DNA from: Verrucomicrobia bacterium UBA1629
GTDB taxonomy: Bacteria > Verrucomicrobiota > Kiritimatiellia > RFP12 > UBA1067
Length of the DNA stretch: 33,473 bases
Direction: 5' to 3'
NCBI GenBank assembly: GCA_002321305.1
Contig: DCMF01000079.1
Span: forward strand, 5,010-38,482
Each line of letters starts with the position of its first letter. The first letter of the stretch is position 1. The notes beneath the pieces were generated by a model, which was given only the letters and a program-made list of their open reading frames with translations, searched no databases and had not been told where the DNA came from. Positions 33,360-33,473 of the stretch are shown one piece after another. A program made the translations under genes and the position numbers.

Positions 33360-33473
33360 TACCGCTCCGCAGACTACATCTGGCTTCGCAGAAGCCAGTC
33401 TCAAAGCAATCACTTTCAGGATCGTGAAGGGTGAATGGGGTTGCTTTCGGCAGAGGCATTCTGCGGAGCGGTA
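33360..33473. other. Structured inverted-repeat element (possible ncRNA or MITE-like), right side cut by window end
   Basis: TACCGCTCCGCAGA (33360-33373) and TCTGCGGAGCGGTA (33460-33473) are perfect 14-base inverted arms. Inside are a second hairpin TGGCTTC-GCA-GAAGCCA (33381-33397) and a third pairing AAAGCAA (33403-33409) with TTGCTTT (33441-33447). The result is a three-helix fold closed by an outer stem that may extend past the window. The composition is lower in GC than the genes. A short plus-strand frame from 33343 is open across it but has no supporting features. The preceding 33303-33359 holds nothing I recognise. Confidence 0.6.

Noticed and set aside
33343..33473. Short plus-strand coding region at the window end (starting MIEALATAPQ)
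   Set aside because: It lies across perfect inverted-repeat arms and hairpins, has no ribosome site, and is cut by the window, so it is better explained as structured or repeat DNA.

Overview
The window is about 33.5 kb of GC-rich bacterial DNA, roughly two thirds G+C by eye. The chromosome looks like that of a member of the PVC group, most plausibly a gut-type Kiritimatiellota or Verrucomicrobiota bacterium. That placement is an inference from the GH92 mannosidase, the XylR-like and AraR-like sugar regulators, the exported ADP-ribosylglycohydrolase and the low-complexity intergenic repeats. There is no rRNA, tRNA, CRISPR array or recognisable insertion sequence.

Layout. (1) 1-5690: the end of gluQ, then carA, pyrG and glmS (glutamine amidotransferase and nucleotide or amino-sugar metabolism). 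gluQ, carA and pyrG carry low-complexity repeat blocks inside the reading frame; glmS has none. (2) 5787-8981: fucO lactaldehyde reductase and a hexose-6-phosphate mutarotase, convergent with a XylR-like regulator. (3) 9167-10015: rplM-rpsI with a strong terminator. (4) 10197-15030: a DEAD-box RNA helicase, a short ManA-type isomerase, a histidine-phosphatase/HAD fusion and an AEC permease. (5) 15131-16463: a Phd/PIN toxin-antitoxin-like pair translationally coupled to a DUF445 membrane protein. (6) 16577-18619: csoR with a textbook CsoR operator, and a P1B metal ATPase that seems to have lost its whole nucleotide-binding domain. (7) 18717-23857: an AraR-like regulator, decayed GH92 and GH28 remnants, a secreted GH5-like enzyme and a TetR regulator. 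The AraR-like gene and the GH5-like gene share an identical operator at identical promoter spacing. (8) 23896-30066: an AraR-like regulator divergent from ribokinase, a GRP-type sugar transporter, an exported ADP-ribosylglycohydrolase and an exported nucleoside hydrolase. This gene set resembles the Bacteroides rus ribose-scavenging locus without SusC/D. (9) 30055-33473: a chimeric pseudogene, an intact secreted GH92 mannosidase, and a structured inverted-repeat element cut by the window end.

Two themes run through the window. First, short simple-sequence repeats sit between genes, directly in front of start codons, or in frame inside conserved enzymes. There are four families: a 9-bp purine/pyrimidine repeat, a 7-bp CCCTCAY repeat, a GGAAGAGGGAAGAAGT block and a CACGGAT block. 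Second, many promoters have an extended -10 box of the form TGGTATAAT lying only 7-10 bases before an ATG, which predicts leaderless mRNAs for most regulators and for several catabolic genes.

Most long minus-strand reading frames are high-GC shadows and are not listed. All functional calls come from recognising motifs and family sequences by eye; no search was run.
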